Assembly: GCF_000959445.1 (NCBI RefSeq)
Contig: NZ_CP009631.1
Coordinates: forward strand, 1 to 64,000
DNA length: 64,000 bases
Reading direction: 5' to 3'
Source: Burkholderia vietnamiensis LMG 10929
GTDB lineage: Bacteria > Pseudomonadota > Gammaproteobacteria > Burkholderiales > Burkholderiaceae
Shown here piece by piece: positions 29,559-37,408 of the stretch (position 1 is the first letter of the stretch; each line of letters opens with the position of its first letter). The notes under the pieces were generated by a model. That model was given only the letters and a program-made list of their open reading frames with translations. It made no database searches and was not told where the DNA came from. The position numbers and the translations under genes were made by a program.

Positions 29559-30992
29559 ATGAAGCCTGCCAGCCCGCGTCCACCCCGCCGCATCCTCGCC
29601 CGCTTCGTCGCGGTGTCGTGGCGCGACCTCGCGCTGTCGATCGGCCCCACCGTGCTGCTCGCGGCGGCGGCCGTGTGGCTCGCGGTCAAGCTGATCCAGC
29701 CCGCGCCGCCGTCCACGCTCGTGATTTCGGCCGGGCCGCCCGGCAGCACGTACTGGAACGCCGCGCAGAAATACAAGGCGATCCTCGCGAAGAACGGCAT
29801 CACGCTCGACGTCGAAGCGTCCGAGGGCTCCGCGCAGAACCTCGCGCGGCTGTCCGACCCGAACGCACCGGTCGACGTCGGCTTCGTGCAGAGCGGCATC
29901 GGTTCGAAGGAACGCGACGAGCAACTGGTATCGCTCGGCAGCATCGGCTACGTGCCGCTCGCAATCATGTATCGCGGCGCGGTGGTCGCGCGCCTGTCCG
30001 ATTTCAAGGGCAAGCGGCTCGCGCTCGGCCCGCAGGGCAGCGGGGCGCGAGAACTGAGCCTCGCGCTGCTGAAGATGAACGGCATCGTGCCGGGCGGCCC
30101 GACCGAGCTGCTGCCGATCGCCGGCGAGGACGCCGCGACCGCGCTGCTCGACGGCAAGATCGACGCCGCGTTCCTATCCGGCGATTCGACGCAGATCCCG
30201 GTGATGTCGAAGCTGTTCCGTGCGCCGGGCGTGCACGTGTACTCGTTCACGCAGGCCGAAGCGTACGCGCGCCGCTTCCCGTACCTGACAGCGATCACGC
30301 TGCCGATGGGCGTCTACGATCTCGGCCGCAACCTGCCGGCCAGCGACATCCACACGGTCGCGCCGACGATCGAGCTGGTCGCGCGCGACACGCTGCATCC
30401 GGCGCTGTCGGACCTGCTGATCGAGGCCGCGCGCGAAGTGCACGGCCACGCGACGATCCTGCAGCACGCCGGCGAATTCCCGTCCGCGATCACGCGCGGC
30501 TTCCCGCTGTCCGACGACGCGGCGCGCTACTACAAGTCGGGCAAGAGCTTCCTGTACCGCCGGCTGCCGTTCTGGGTCGCGAGCCTCGTCGACCGGCTGC
30601 TGGTGGTCGTGGTGCCGCTGATCGTCGTGCTGATCCCCGGCCTGCGGCTCGTGCCGTCGCTGTACGGCTGGCGAGTGCGCTCGCGGATCTATCGCTGGTA
30701 CGGCGCGCTGATCGCGCTCGAGCGCCGCGCGCTCGGCGAGCACACGGCCGACGAACGCGTGCACCTGCTCGAGGAGCTCGACGATATCGAGGAAGCCGTG
30801 AACCGGATGAAGATGCCGCTCGCGTACGCGGGGCAGTTCTACGTGCTGCGCGAGCACATCGGCTTCGTGCGCGAACGGCTGAGTGCGCACGAGCCCGACG
30901 CGCCCGCGCGCATGTCGGACGCGTCGCAGCCGCCCGCGGTCGCCGCGCCGCCGACTGCCGAAACCCCTCGGGCGACTCCGGGTTCCGCGTGA
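29559..30992 (+). CDS. TAXI-family solute-binding protein with C-terminal membrane anchor and cytoplasmic tail
   Basis: A 477-residue protein. After an N-terminal membrane segment (about residues 24-46) comes a periplasmic binding domain of the TRAP-TAXI type, with ISAGPPGSTYWNAAQKY, LSDPNAPVDVGFVQSG and GPQGSGARELSLALL. A second hydrophobic segment (VASLVDRLLVVVVPLIVVLIP) leads to a cytoplasmic helical region rich in Arg and Glu and a disordered Ala/Pro tail. No TRAP permease gene is adjacent. The binding domain may work as a membrane-tethered sensor rather than for uptake. That is inference. Confidence 0.86.
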   Translation: MKPASPRPPRRILARFVAVSWRDLALSIGPTVLLAAAAVWLAVKLIQPAPPSTLVISAGPPGSTYWNAAQKYKAILAKNGITLDVEASEGSAQNLARLSDPNAPVDVGFVQSGIGSKERDEQLVSLGSIGYVPLAIMYRGAVVARLSDFKGKRLALGPQGSGARELSLALLKMNGIVPGGPTELLPIAGEDAATALLDGKIDAAFLSGDSTQIPVMSKLFRAPGVHVYSFTQAEAYARRFPYLTAITLPMGVYDLGRNLPASDIHTVAPTIELVARDTLHPALSDLLIEAAREVHGHATILQHAGEFPSAITRGFPLSDDAARYYKSGKSFLYRRLPFWVASLVDRLLVVVVPLIVVLIPGLRLVPSLYGWRVRSRIYRWYGALIALERRALGEHTADERVHLLEELDDIEEAVNRMKMPLAYAGQFYVLREHIGFVRERLSAHEPDAPARMSDASQPPAVAAPPTAETPRATPGSA

Positions 30993-31086
30993 GCGGCCGA
31001 TCCGCGATCATTACCGCATCCGCGCGCCACCGCGTAACATGAAGGCCGCCGCCAGGCGCGCACGCCCCACCCCTCTGGAGATCGTC

Positions 31087-31725
31087 ATGACAACCGGCCT
31101 TGACACCGCCCAACCCGCCTGGTTCTACGACTTCGTGTCGCCGTTCTCCTACCTGCTGCTCGAACAGCACGACAAGTGGCCCGACGTGCCGTTCGAGCCC
31201 GTCGCCGTGGCGCTGCCCGACCTGCAGCGCCATTGGGGACAGCGGCCGAGCGCCGACGTGCCGGCCAAGCGCGTGTTCACGTACCGCCACGCGCTGTTTC
31301 GCGCCGAGCAGCTCGGCATCCGCTTCAAGATGCCGCCGGCGCATCCGTTCGACACCGACAAGGCGCTGCGCCTCGCGATCGCGATGCGCGCCGACATCGG
31401 CACCGTGCTCGAGATGTTCCGTTTCATCTGGCACGACGGCAACGATCCGTCGACGCCCGCGGGATTCGCCGCGCTGTGCGAGCGCGTCGGCGTCGGGCAC
31501 GGCGACGAGTTGATCGAATTCGAGGAAACGAGCGCGCAGCTGCGCCGCAACACCGACGACGCGATCGCGCTCGGCGTGTTCGGCGTGCCGACCTTCTGGA
31601 TGAACCAGCAGCTGTTCTGGGGCGAGGATGCACTGCCGATGGTGCTGTACTGCGCACGCACGCCGAACTGGCTCGAGTCGGGCGAGGTCAAGCGGATCAG
31701 CACGCTGCCGAAGGGCCGCGCGTGA
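31087..31725 (+). CDS. 2-hydroxychromene-2-carboxylate isomerase-like DsbA/GST-kappa family protein
   Basis: Thioredoxin-fold protein of 212 residues. The start WFYDFVSPFSYLLLEQ has the serine (SPFS) that replaces the CxxC cysteine in HCCA isomerases and kappa-class GSTs, so it is not a disulfide enzyme. The cis-Pro loop GVFGVPTFWMNQQLFWGEDALPMV is typical. The family isomerises naphthalene-pathway intermediates or conjugates glutathione. No aromatic-ring operon surrounds it, so the substrate is open. GGAG lies seven bases before the ATG. Confidence 0.85.
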   Translation: MTTGLDTAQPAWFYDFVSPFSYLLLEQHDKWPDVPFEPVAVALPDLQRHWGQRPSADVPAKRVFTYRHALFRAEQLGIRFKMPPAHPFDTDKALRLAIAMRADIGTVLEMFRFIWHDGNDPSTPAGFAALCERVGVGHGDELIEFEETSAQLRRNTDDAIALGVFGVPTFWMNQQLFWGEDALPMVLYCARTPNWLESGEVKRISTLPKGRA

Positions 31726-31794
31726 TGCCCGGTATCACGCCCGCGCGCGGGCGGCTGCGGTAAGGTTACGCTTCGCCCGCACAACCCTGCATCG

Positions 31795-32739
31795 ATGGAA
31801 GACGACCGCACCGCCTCGCTCGACATCTGGCTCGTGCGCGTATTGCGTACGCTGCTGCTCGAGCGCAGCGTCACGCAGGCCGCGCTGCGGCTGAACCAGA
31901 CCCAGCCCGCGATCAGCACCGCGCTGCGCAAGCTGCGCGAAACGCTGAACGATCCGATTCTCGTGCGCGGCAAGTCGGGCATGGTGCCGACCGAGTACGG
32001 CGCGTCGCTGCTCGGCGCGGCGTCGCGCGCGCTGCGCGAGGTCGACTTCATCGCGACGCCGCACGGCGACTTCGAGCCGTCGTCGGCGCGCCGCACGTTC
32101 CGCGTCGCCGCGCCCGACTATCTGAACGATTTCTTCATGCCGACGCTGATCGCGCGCTTTCGCGACGCGGCGCCGCATGCACATCTGGAAATCGACTCGC
32201 TGAACCCCGCGCTCGATCATGCGGGCGCGCTCGAAACGGGCGCGCTCGATCTCGTGATCGGCAACTGGCCGAAGCCCGACCCGCGCTTCGCGCGCCAGGA
32301 CCTCTTCTCCGACACGATCGTGTGCCTGATGCGCGCGGCCCATCCGCTCGCACATGAGCCGCTCACGCGCGATGCGTATGCCGCGGCCGCGCACGTCGCG
32401 CCGACGCCCTACACCGGCGACAAGCGCAATGCGATCGAGATCGGTCTCGCGCGTGCGCAGCTCACGCGCCGCGTCGTGACGACGCTGCCGTACTTCGGCA
32501 TCGTGCCGCAGGTGCTGCTGCAGGCGGACCTGATCTTCACGACGACGCGCCGCTTCGCGACGCACTACGCGCAGTTGCTGCCGCTCGTCGTGGTCGAACC
32601 GCCCGTGCCGTTTCCGCGTATCAGGAGCTATCTGCTCACGCATCCGCAACCCGATCGCCCGACCGACATCGCGTGGCTGTGCGCGCTGATGCAAAGCGTG
32701 TCCGACGAACTGACCGCGGCGCGCGTGCGCAAGCGCTGA
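31795..32739 (+). CDS. LysR-family transcriptional regulator
   Basis: A 314-residue regulator. The N-terminal winged helix-turn-helix reads LLLERSVTQAALRLNQTQPAISTALRKLRETLNDPILVRG, the usual LysR recognition unit. A periplasmic-binding-type effector domain follows. It is encoded on the same strand and 69 bases after the isomerase-like gene, so the usual divergent target is missing. That gene or a distant one may be its target. Confidence 0.9.
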   Translation: MEDDRTASLDIWLVRVLRTLLLERSVTQAALRLNQTQPAISTALRKLRETLNDPILVRGKSGMVPTEYGASLLGAASRALREVDFIATPHGDFEPSSARRTFRVAAPDYLNDFFMPTLIARFRDAAPHAHLEIDSLNPALDHAGALETGALDLVIGNWPKPDPRFARQDLFSDTIVCLMRAAHPLAHEPLTRDAYAAAAHVAPTPYTGDKRNAIEIGLARAQLTRRVVTTLPYFGIVPQVLLQADLIFTTTRRFATHYAQLLPLVVVEPPVPFPRIRSYLLTHPQPDRPTDIAWLCALMQSVSDELTAARVRKR

Positions 32740-32779
32740 ATCAGCTCACTCGCGTTCCGGTTCGGGGCCGCGCCGGCGT

Positions 32780-33181
32780 TCAGGCCGTGCAGAAGGTTTC
32801 CTGCAGATGCGTCCAGCGCACCGCGCCCGTGGCATCGCGCTGGAACACGGCGGTCGCGCGCCGTGCGGGCAACGCACCCGACGCCGCGTGCTGCGATTCC
32901 AGATAGGTGAGCACCGCATGCGATGCGTCGGCCGCGAGCACGCGAACGTCCGACAGCGCGATGCGCAGCCCCGGCTTCGCGCCGCCCAGCTTCGCGAACA
33001 GCGCGTGCGTGCCCGCGTGGTCGAACACGCGGCCGTCGGTCATGATCATCGTGAAATCGGCGGCGAAATCGGCGAGCAGCGCATCGACGGCCGCGGGCTC
33101 GGAATCGGCGCCGGACAGCCAGCGCTCGATGGCGACGACGCTCGCGGAAAGTGCATCGAGATAGATCTGCGGATCGGACAT
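32780..33181 (-). CDS. SnoaL/NTF2-like (DUF4440-type) protein
   Basis: Small soluble protein of 133 residues with the alpha+beta cone fold pattern: a helical N-terminus (IYLDALSASVVAIERWLSG), then ADFTMIMTDGRVFDHAGTHALFAKL, and strands ending in FQRDATGAVRWTHLQETFC. No catalytic acid or histidine pair stands out. The family covers ketosteroid isomerase-like and association domains. The function here is unknown. Confidence 0.75.
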   Translation of the reverse strand: MSDPQIYLDALSASVVAIERWLSGADSEPAAVDALLADFAADFTMIMTDGRVFDHAGTHALFAKLGGAKPGLRIALSDVRVLAADASHAVLTYLESQHAASGALPARRATAVFQRDATGAVRWTHLQETFCTA

Positions 33182-33310
33182 GCGGTGTGCAGGGAAAAAC
33201 GCGCGGCCCGGTGCCGCACGATCTGCGGAGTGTAGACGAATGCGTGCGCGGCTGGCGTCGTTACCGCATGCAACAACCGCTCAGCGCTCCGCTTTCTCCG
33301 GCGTTGGGTA

Positions 33311-33730
33311 TCAGCTTTCGAATGGGTTCAGAACGCGTGCGCCCGTTCCGGCGAAATCATCGACGTTCCGCGTCACGACGATCAGGTCGTGGATCAACGC
33401 CGTTGCCGCGATCAACTTGTCGAGCGAGTGCTCGGGATGCGGGACGCGCAGGCGTCCCCACAACTGCCCGATCTCTTCGTCCACCGCCAGAATGTTCGAC
33501 GCAAACTCCCGAAGTACGCCATCGAGCCAGTTTTCAAGGCGCGTCGCCTGGGACTTGTCGCCACGGTGACGGATGATTTCCACACCGCGCCGCAGTTCGC
33601 CAACCGTCACCACGGAAAGGTACAGATCGGCATCGTCCTGCGCGGCCTTGCGGAAAAACGCCATCACACCTTTATCTGCTCGCTCCCGCTTCCGTACTTC
33701 GCTGATGACGTTGGTATCAACCAAAAACAT
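33311..33730 (-). CDS. vapC: PIN-domain toxin (VapC/FitB type)
   Basis: Ribonuclease toxin of 139 residues. The PIN acidic residues can be read in MFLVDTNVISE (Asp5), VTVGELRRGVE (Glu), LDKLIAATALIHDL (Asp) and VVTRNVDDF. The start at 33730 is the family N-terminus; an earlier in-frame ATG would add MTARQR. It overlaps the end of the antitoxin gene, so translation is coupled. Likely cleaves tRNA or other RNA when the antitoxin is lost. Confidence 0.93.
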   Translation of the reverse strand: MFLVDTNVISEVRKRERADKGVMAFFRKAAQDDADLYLSVVTVGELRRGVEIIRHRGDKSQATRLENWLDGVLREFASNILAVDEEIGQLWGRLRVPHPEHSLDKLIAATALIHDLIVVTRNVDDFAGTGARVLNPFES

Positions 33731-33950
33731 TCGCTGCCTCGCCGTCATCCACGCGCGCAAAATCGGCATCGGTTCCGACGTTCGGGATACTCATCAACAC
33801 CTGCGCGAACGTCTTGCGCTGCGGCGCGCGCAGCGCCTTTGCCAGGATCTCTCGATGCTCGGCCTCCGCACTACGCCCGTTGGCTGCGGCCCGCTCGCGC
33901 AGGCTTTGGACGAGTTCCTCGTCCACATTTCTCACCAGAAGAGTTGCCAT
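33717..33950 (-). CDS. vapB: FitA-like ribbon-helix-helix antitoxin
   Basis: A 77-residue antitoxin. The N-terminal ribbon-helix-helix reads MATLLVRNVDEELVQSLRERAAANGRSAEAEHREIL, the FitA/Arc form, and the C-terminal tail should fill the PIN toxin's active site. RBS AGGTG lies before the ATG. It is the first gene of the pair and probably represses its own promoter. Confidence 0.93.
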   Translation of the reverse strand: MATLLVRNVDEELVQSLRERAAANGRSAEAEHREILAKALRAPQRKTFAQVLMSIPNVGTDADFARVDDGEAANVFG

Positions 33951-34276
33951 GCTTCACCTCCACATCCGAGTTGATATCAATGCTAGCACTCTTCGCGGAA
34001 GCTGCAAGCACTGATCGCCTTTCAGGGTGGCATTCGTCGAATGCCTCAGCACGTGACCGTCACGGCCGCCTTGGAAATAACGGCTCCAACACGGACGGTT
34101 TCGGCCGAAGCCGCGGTCAAGCAACGATGACGCTTCCGGAGTGACGGCCTCGGGTGATCCATCCGAACGGATGCGCCCGCATAAATCCAACAGATTGGCC
34201 GATCGTGCAAGGCGGCAAAGTCTTCGCACGACGCCAGCACGGCATCGCATGCTCGGCCGTTCAGAGCCGCCGCCGC
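33951..34276. other. intergenic region upstream of the toxin-antitoxin pair
   Basis: A 326-base stretch between xdhC and vapB, both on the minus strand. The part next to vapB holds short palindromes (separate entry). The remainder has lower coding character than its neighbours and no recognisable product. No guanine deaminase gene, often found after xdhC, is seen. Confidence 0.5.
33971..33988 (-). promoter_or_regulatory. candidate autoregulatory operator of vapBC
   Basis: Two adjacent palindromes, TTGATATCAA (33971-33980) and TGCTAGCA (33981-33988), lie 20-40 bases before the antitoxin start. Ribbon-helix-helix antitoxins bind such short paired sites over their own promoter. The assignment rests on position and symmetry. 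Confidence 0.5.
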
Positions 34277-34930
34277 TTACTCCACACTACCGGCGCTTTC
34301 ACGATGGTTCGGCGAACGGCGCGCGGGTACCTTCGAGCGCACCTGCAACAACTCCGCGCACACGGCCACCGCGATCGCGCCCGGCGCCTTGTCGACGATG
34401 CCGGCCACGCCGATCGGACACACCATCTCCGCGAGCCGCACCGCATCGACGCCGCGCGCGACGAGCCGGCGCTCGAACTTCACGCGCTTGGTACGCGAGC
34501 CGATCATGCCGAAATACGCGAAGTCGTGCCGCCGCATGATCTGCGCGGCGAGCGCGAAGTCGAGCGCGTGGTTGTGCGTCATCACGAGGAAGTACGCGCC
34601 CGCGGGCGCCGCATCGACCACCGCTTCCGGCGTGTCGGTCGGCTCCGGCTGCACGTTCGGCGGACATTCGTCGGGAAACAGCTCGTCGCGCGTGTCGACC
34701 CACTGCACGACGCACGGCAGCGCGCCGAGCAGCGTGACGAGCGCATGCCCCACGTGCCCCGCGCCGAACAGCACGATGTGCATCGGCGGCGGCGCCGCGG
34801 TTGCGCGATTGCGCTGGCCGGTGCCGCGCGCGAACGGCGGCAGCGACGGCGCGCTGCCGCACGCGCCGTCGTCGCATTGGACGGCCGGCACCTGCGCCGC
34901 GCCGCGCGGCGAACGAGCGCGGCCGTTCAT
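34277..34930 (-). CDS. xdhC: xanthine dehydrogenase accessory protein XdhC, N-terminal domain missing
   Basis: XdhC binds molybdenum cofactor and inserts the sulfurated form into XdhB. This 217-residue version has the C-terminal Rossmann part: MHIVLFGAGHVGHALV, PPNVQPEPTDTPEAV, YFLVMTHNHALDF and FAYFGMIGSRTKRVKFERRL. The usual N-terminal XdhC/CoxI domain of about 100 residues is not present in any frame between it and xdhB, which ends only 87 bases upstream. Residues 1-50 are low complexity. It may be a shortened but working protein or a decaying gene. The C-terminal tail after LLQVRSKVP is also unconserved. Confidence 0.82.
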   Translation of the reverse strand: MNGRARSPRGAAQVPAVQCDDGACGSAPSLPPFARGTGQRNRATAAPPPMHIVLFGAGHVGHALVTLLGALPCVVQWVDTRDELFPDECPPNVQPEPTDTPEAVVDAAPAGAYFLVMTHNHALDFALAAQIMRRHDFAYFGMIGSRTKRVKFERRLVARGVDAVRLAEMVCPIGVAGIVDKAPGAIAVAVCAELLQVRSKVPARRSPNHRESAGSVE

Positions 34931-35017
34931 GCCGGCCTCCGCCGGGCCGTCCCGACGACGCCGAGCGCCGGGCGGAAGCCGGCGCAAGAAGCGAGCGTGA
35001 AGAGGCGATGCATCATC

Positions 35018-37390
35018 TCACCCTGCCCGCGCGGCGCTCGCCGCACGCACCGCGTGCACCGCGTGCACCGCGCGCAGGATCGCCTCGCCGGTCGCCGGCG
35101 CGTCGAGCGGCGGGTTCACGCGGTAGTCGCCGACCGCGGCGATCGCGTCGCGCACCGCGAAGAACACCGAGAACGGCAGCAGCAGCGGCGGCTCGCCGAC
35201 GGCCTTCGAGCGGTGAATGCTGTCCTCGACGTTGCGGTTGCGGAACAGCCGCACGTTGAACTCGGGCGGCGTGTCGTTGACGGTCGGGATCTTGTACGTG
35301 GACGGCGCGTGCGTCATCAGCTTGCCGCCCGCGTTCCACCACAGCTCCTCGGTCGTGAGCCAGCCCATCCCCTGGATGAACGCGCCTTCGACCTGGCCGA
35401 TGTCGAGCGCGGGATTGAGCGACGCGCCGACGTCGTGCAGCGCGTCCACGCGCAGCGTGCGCATTTCGCCCGTCAGCGTGTCGATCACGACCTCCGACAC
35501 GGCCGCGCCGTACGAGTAGTAGTAGAACGGCCGGCCCTGCAGCTTCGACTGGTCCCAGTACAGCTTCGGCGTCGCGTAGAAGCCGTCGGACCACAGCTGC
35601 ACGCGCGCCAGATACGCGCTCGCGACCACGTCGGCGAACGGCACGCTGGTCGCGCCGACCCACACCACGTCGTTGCCGAACTTCACGTCGGCCGCCGCGA
35701 CGCTGCCGTCGCCGAACCGCTTCGCCGCGAACGCCGCGAGCCGCTCGCGCAGCTGGCGCGCGGCATCCTGCGCGGCCTTGCCGTTCAGGTCGGAACCCGT
35801 CGACGCGGCGGTAGCCGACGTGTTCGCCACCTTGCTCGTGTCGGTCGCGGTCACGCGAATCCGGTCGAAGCGGATGCCGAGCTCGTGCGCGACCACCTGC
35901 GCGACCTTCGTGTTGAGCCCCTGCCCCATCTCCGTGCCGCCGTGGTTCACGAGCACCGAGCCGTCGGTGTAGATGTGCACCAGCGCGCCGGCCTGGTTGA
36001 AATGCGTGACGTTGAACGCGATGCCGAACTTCACCGGCGTGAGCGCGATGCCCTTCTTCAGCACCGCGTTGCGCGCGTTGAATTCCCTGACGGCCGCGCG
36101 GCGCGCGCGATAGCCGCTCGTCGTCTCGAGTTCGCCGAGCAGTTCGTGCAGCACGTTGTCCTCGACGGTCTGCCCGTACGGCGTCACGTTGCGCTCGGTC
36201 TTGCCGTACAGGTTCGCGTAGCGCACGTCGAGCGGATCGCGGCCGAGCGCGCGCGCGATGTCGTCGAGGATGTACTCGATCGCGAACGCGCCCTGGGGGC
36301 CGCCGAAGCCGCGGAACGCGGTGTTCGACTGCGTGTTGGTCTTGCCGCAGTAGCCGGCGATGGCCACGTCGCCGAGCCAGTACGCGTTGTCGAAGTGGCA
36401 CACCGCGCGCGTCATCACCGGGCCCGACAGGTCGGCCGAGAAGCCGCAGCGCGACGTCATGTCGAGCGCGACGCCGTCGATGCGGCCGTCGTCGTCGTAG
36501 CCGACGTCGAAGCGGTAATGAAAGTCGTGCCGCTTGCCGGTGATCATCATGTCGTCGTCGCGATCGGGACGCAGCTTCACCGGGCACAGCAGCTTCCATG
36601 CGGCGAGCGCGGCGCAGCACGCGAACAGGCCCGACTGCGATTCCTTGCCGCCGAACCCGCCGCCCATCCGGCGGCATTCGACCAGCACGTCGTGCGACGC
36701 GACGCCGAGCACGTGCGCGACCAGGTGCTGCATCTCGCTCGGATGCTGCGTCGAGCAGTACACGTGCATGCCGTCGTCGTCCTTCGGCACCGCGTAGGCG
36801 ATCTGCCCTTCCAGATAGAACTGCTCCTGCCCGCCGAGATACATCTCGCCGGACTCGCGATGCGCGGCCGCCGCGAGCCGCGCGGCCGCGTCGCCGCGCG
36901 CGAGCTTCAGCGGCGGAATGACGTACGACTCGGCGTTGCGCGCGTCCTGCGCGGTGAGGATCGCGGGCAGCTCTTCGTAGTCGACCTGCGCGCGGCGCGC
37001 GGCGAGCCGCGCGATGTCGTGCGACGTGGCGACGACGATGAACATCGGCTGGCCGACGAACTGCACGACGCCGTCGGCGAGCACCGGGTCGTCGTGGACG
37101 ATCGGCCCGCAGTCGTTGACGCCCGGAATGTCGGCGGCCGTGAACACGGCGACCACGCCGGGCGTCGCGCGCACCGCGTCGAAGTTCATCGACACGATCT
37201 TCGCGTGCGGCTTCGCGGACAGGCCGAGCGCCGCGTGCAGCGTGCCGGCGACGAGCGGGATGTCGTCGGTGTAAGTGGCGCGGCCGCTCACGTGCAGGTG
37301 CGCGGATTCGTGCACGCGCGACACGTGGACCTGCGCGCCATCGGTCTGCGCATCGAGCGCGGTCAGGAACGGTTCTGCTTGCTGGTTCAT
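35018..37390 (-). CDS. xdhB: xanthine dehydrogenase, molybdopterin-binding subunit
   Basis: Large catalytic subunit that hydroxylates hypoxanthine and xanthine to urate in purine catabolism. The 790 residues carry the Moco-enzyme motifs ECRRMGGGFGGKESQ, TAFRGFGGPQGAF, NHGGTEMGQGLNTK and KAVGEPPLLLPFSVFFA, the last supplying the catalytic Glu. The N-terminal MCD region HVSGRATYTDDIP is present. The C-terminus ends in an HAVHAVRAA stutter made by a 9-bp repeat. RBS GGAG before the ATG, 18 bases after xdhA. Confidence 0.96.
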   Translation of the reverse strand: MNQQAEPFLTALDAQTDGAQVHVSRVHESAHLHVSGRATYTDDIPLVAGTLHAALGLSAKPHAKIVSMNFDAVRATPGVVAVFTAADIPGVNDCGPIVHDDPVLADGVVQFVGQPMFIVVATSHDIARLAARRAQVDYEELPAILTAQDARNAESYVIPPLKLARGDAAARLAAAAHRESGEMYLGGQEQFYLEGQIAYAVPKDDDGMHVYCSTQHPSEMQHLVAHVLGVASHDVLVECRRMGGGFGGKESQSGLFACCAALAAWKLLCPVKLRPDRDDDMMITGKRHDFHYRFDVGYDDDGRIDGVALDMTSRCGFSADLSGPVMTRAVCHFDNAYWLGDVAIAGYCGKTNTQSNTAFRGFGGPQGAFAIEYILDDIARALGRDPLDVRYANLYGKTERNVTPYGQTVEDNVLHELLGELETTSGYRARRAAVREFNARNAVLKKGIALTPVKFGIAFNVTHFNQAGALVHIYTDGSVLVNHGGTEMGQGLNTKVAQVVAHELGIRFDRIRVTATDTSKVANTSATAASTGSDLNGKAAQDAARQLRERLAAFAAKRFGDGSVAAADVKFGNDVVWVGATSVPFADVVASAYLARVQLWSDGFYATPKLYWDQSKLQGRPFYYYSYGAAVSEVVIDTLTGEMRTLRVDALHDVGASLNPALDIGQVEGAFIQGMGWLTTEELWWNAGGKLMTHAPSTYKIPTVNDTPPEFNVRLFRNRNVEDSIHRSKAVGEPPLLLPFSVFFAVRDAIAAVGDYRVNPPLDAPATGEAILRAVHAVHAVRAASAARAG
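35043..35074. repeat. 9-bp tandem repeat at the 3' end of xdhB
   Basis: About three copies of GCACCGCGT in a row add a Val-His-Ala stutter to the last residues of XdhB. Copy number could change without frameshift. Confidence 0.7.
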
Positions 37391-37408
37391 GTTCGGGGTT
37401 CTCCGTCT

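Noticed and set aside
33311..33950. Genomic island around the toxin-antitoxin pair
   Set aside because: There is no integrase, transposase, tRNA end or flanking repeat. Only the local gene loss next to xdhC is suggestive.
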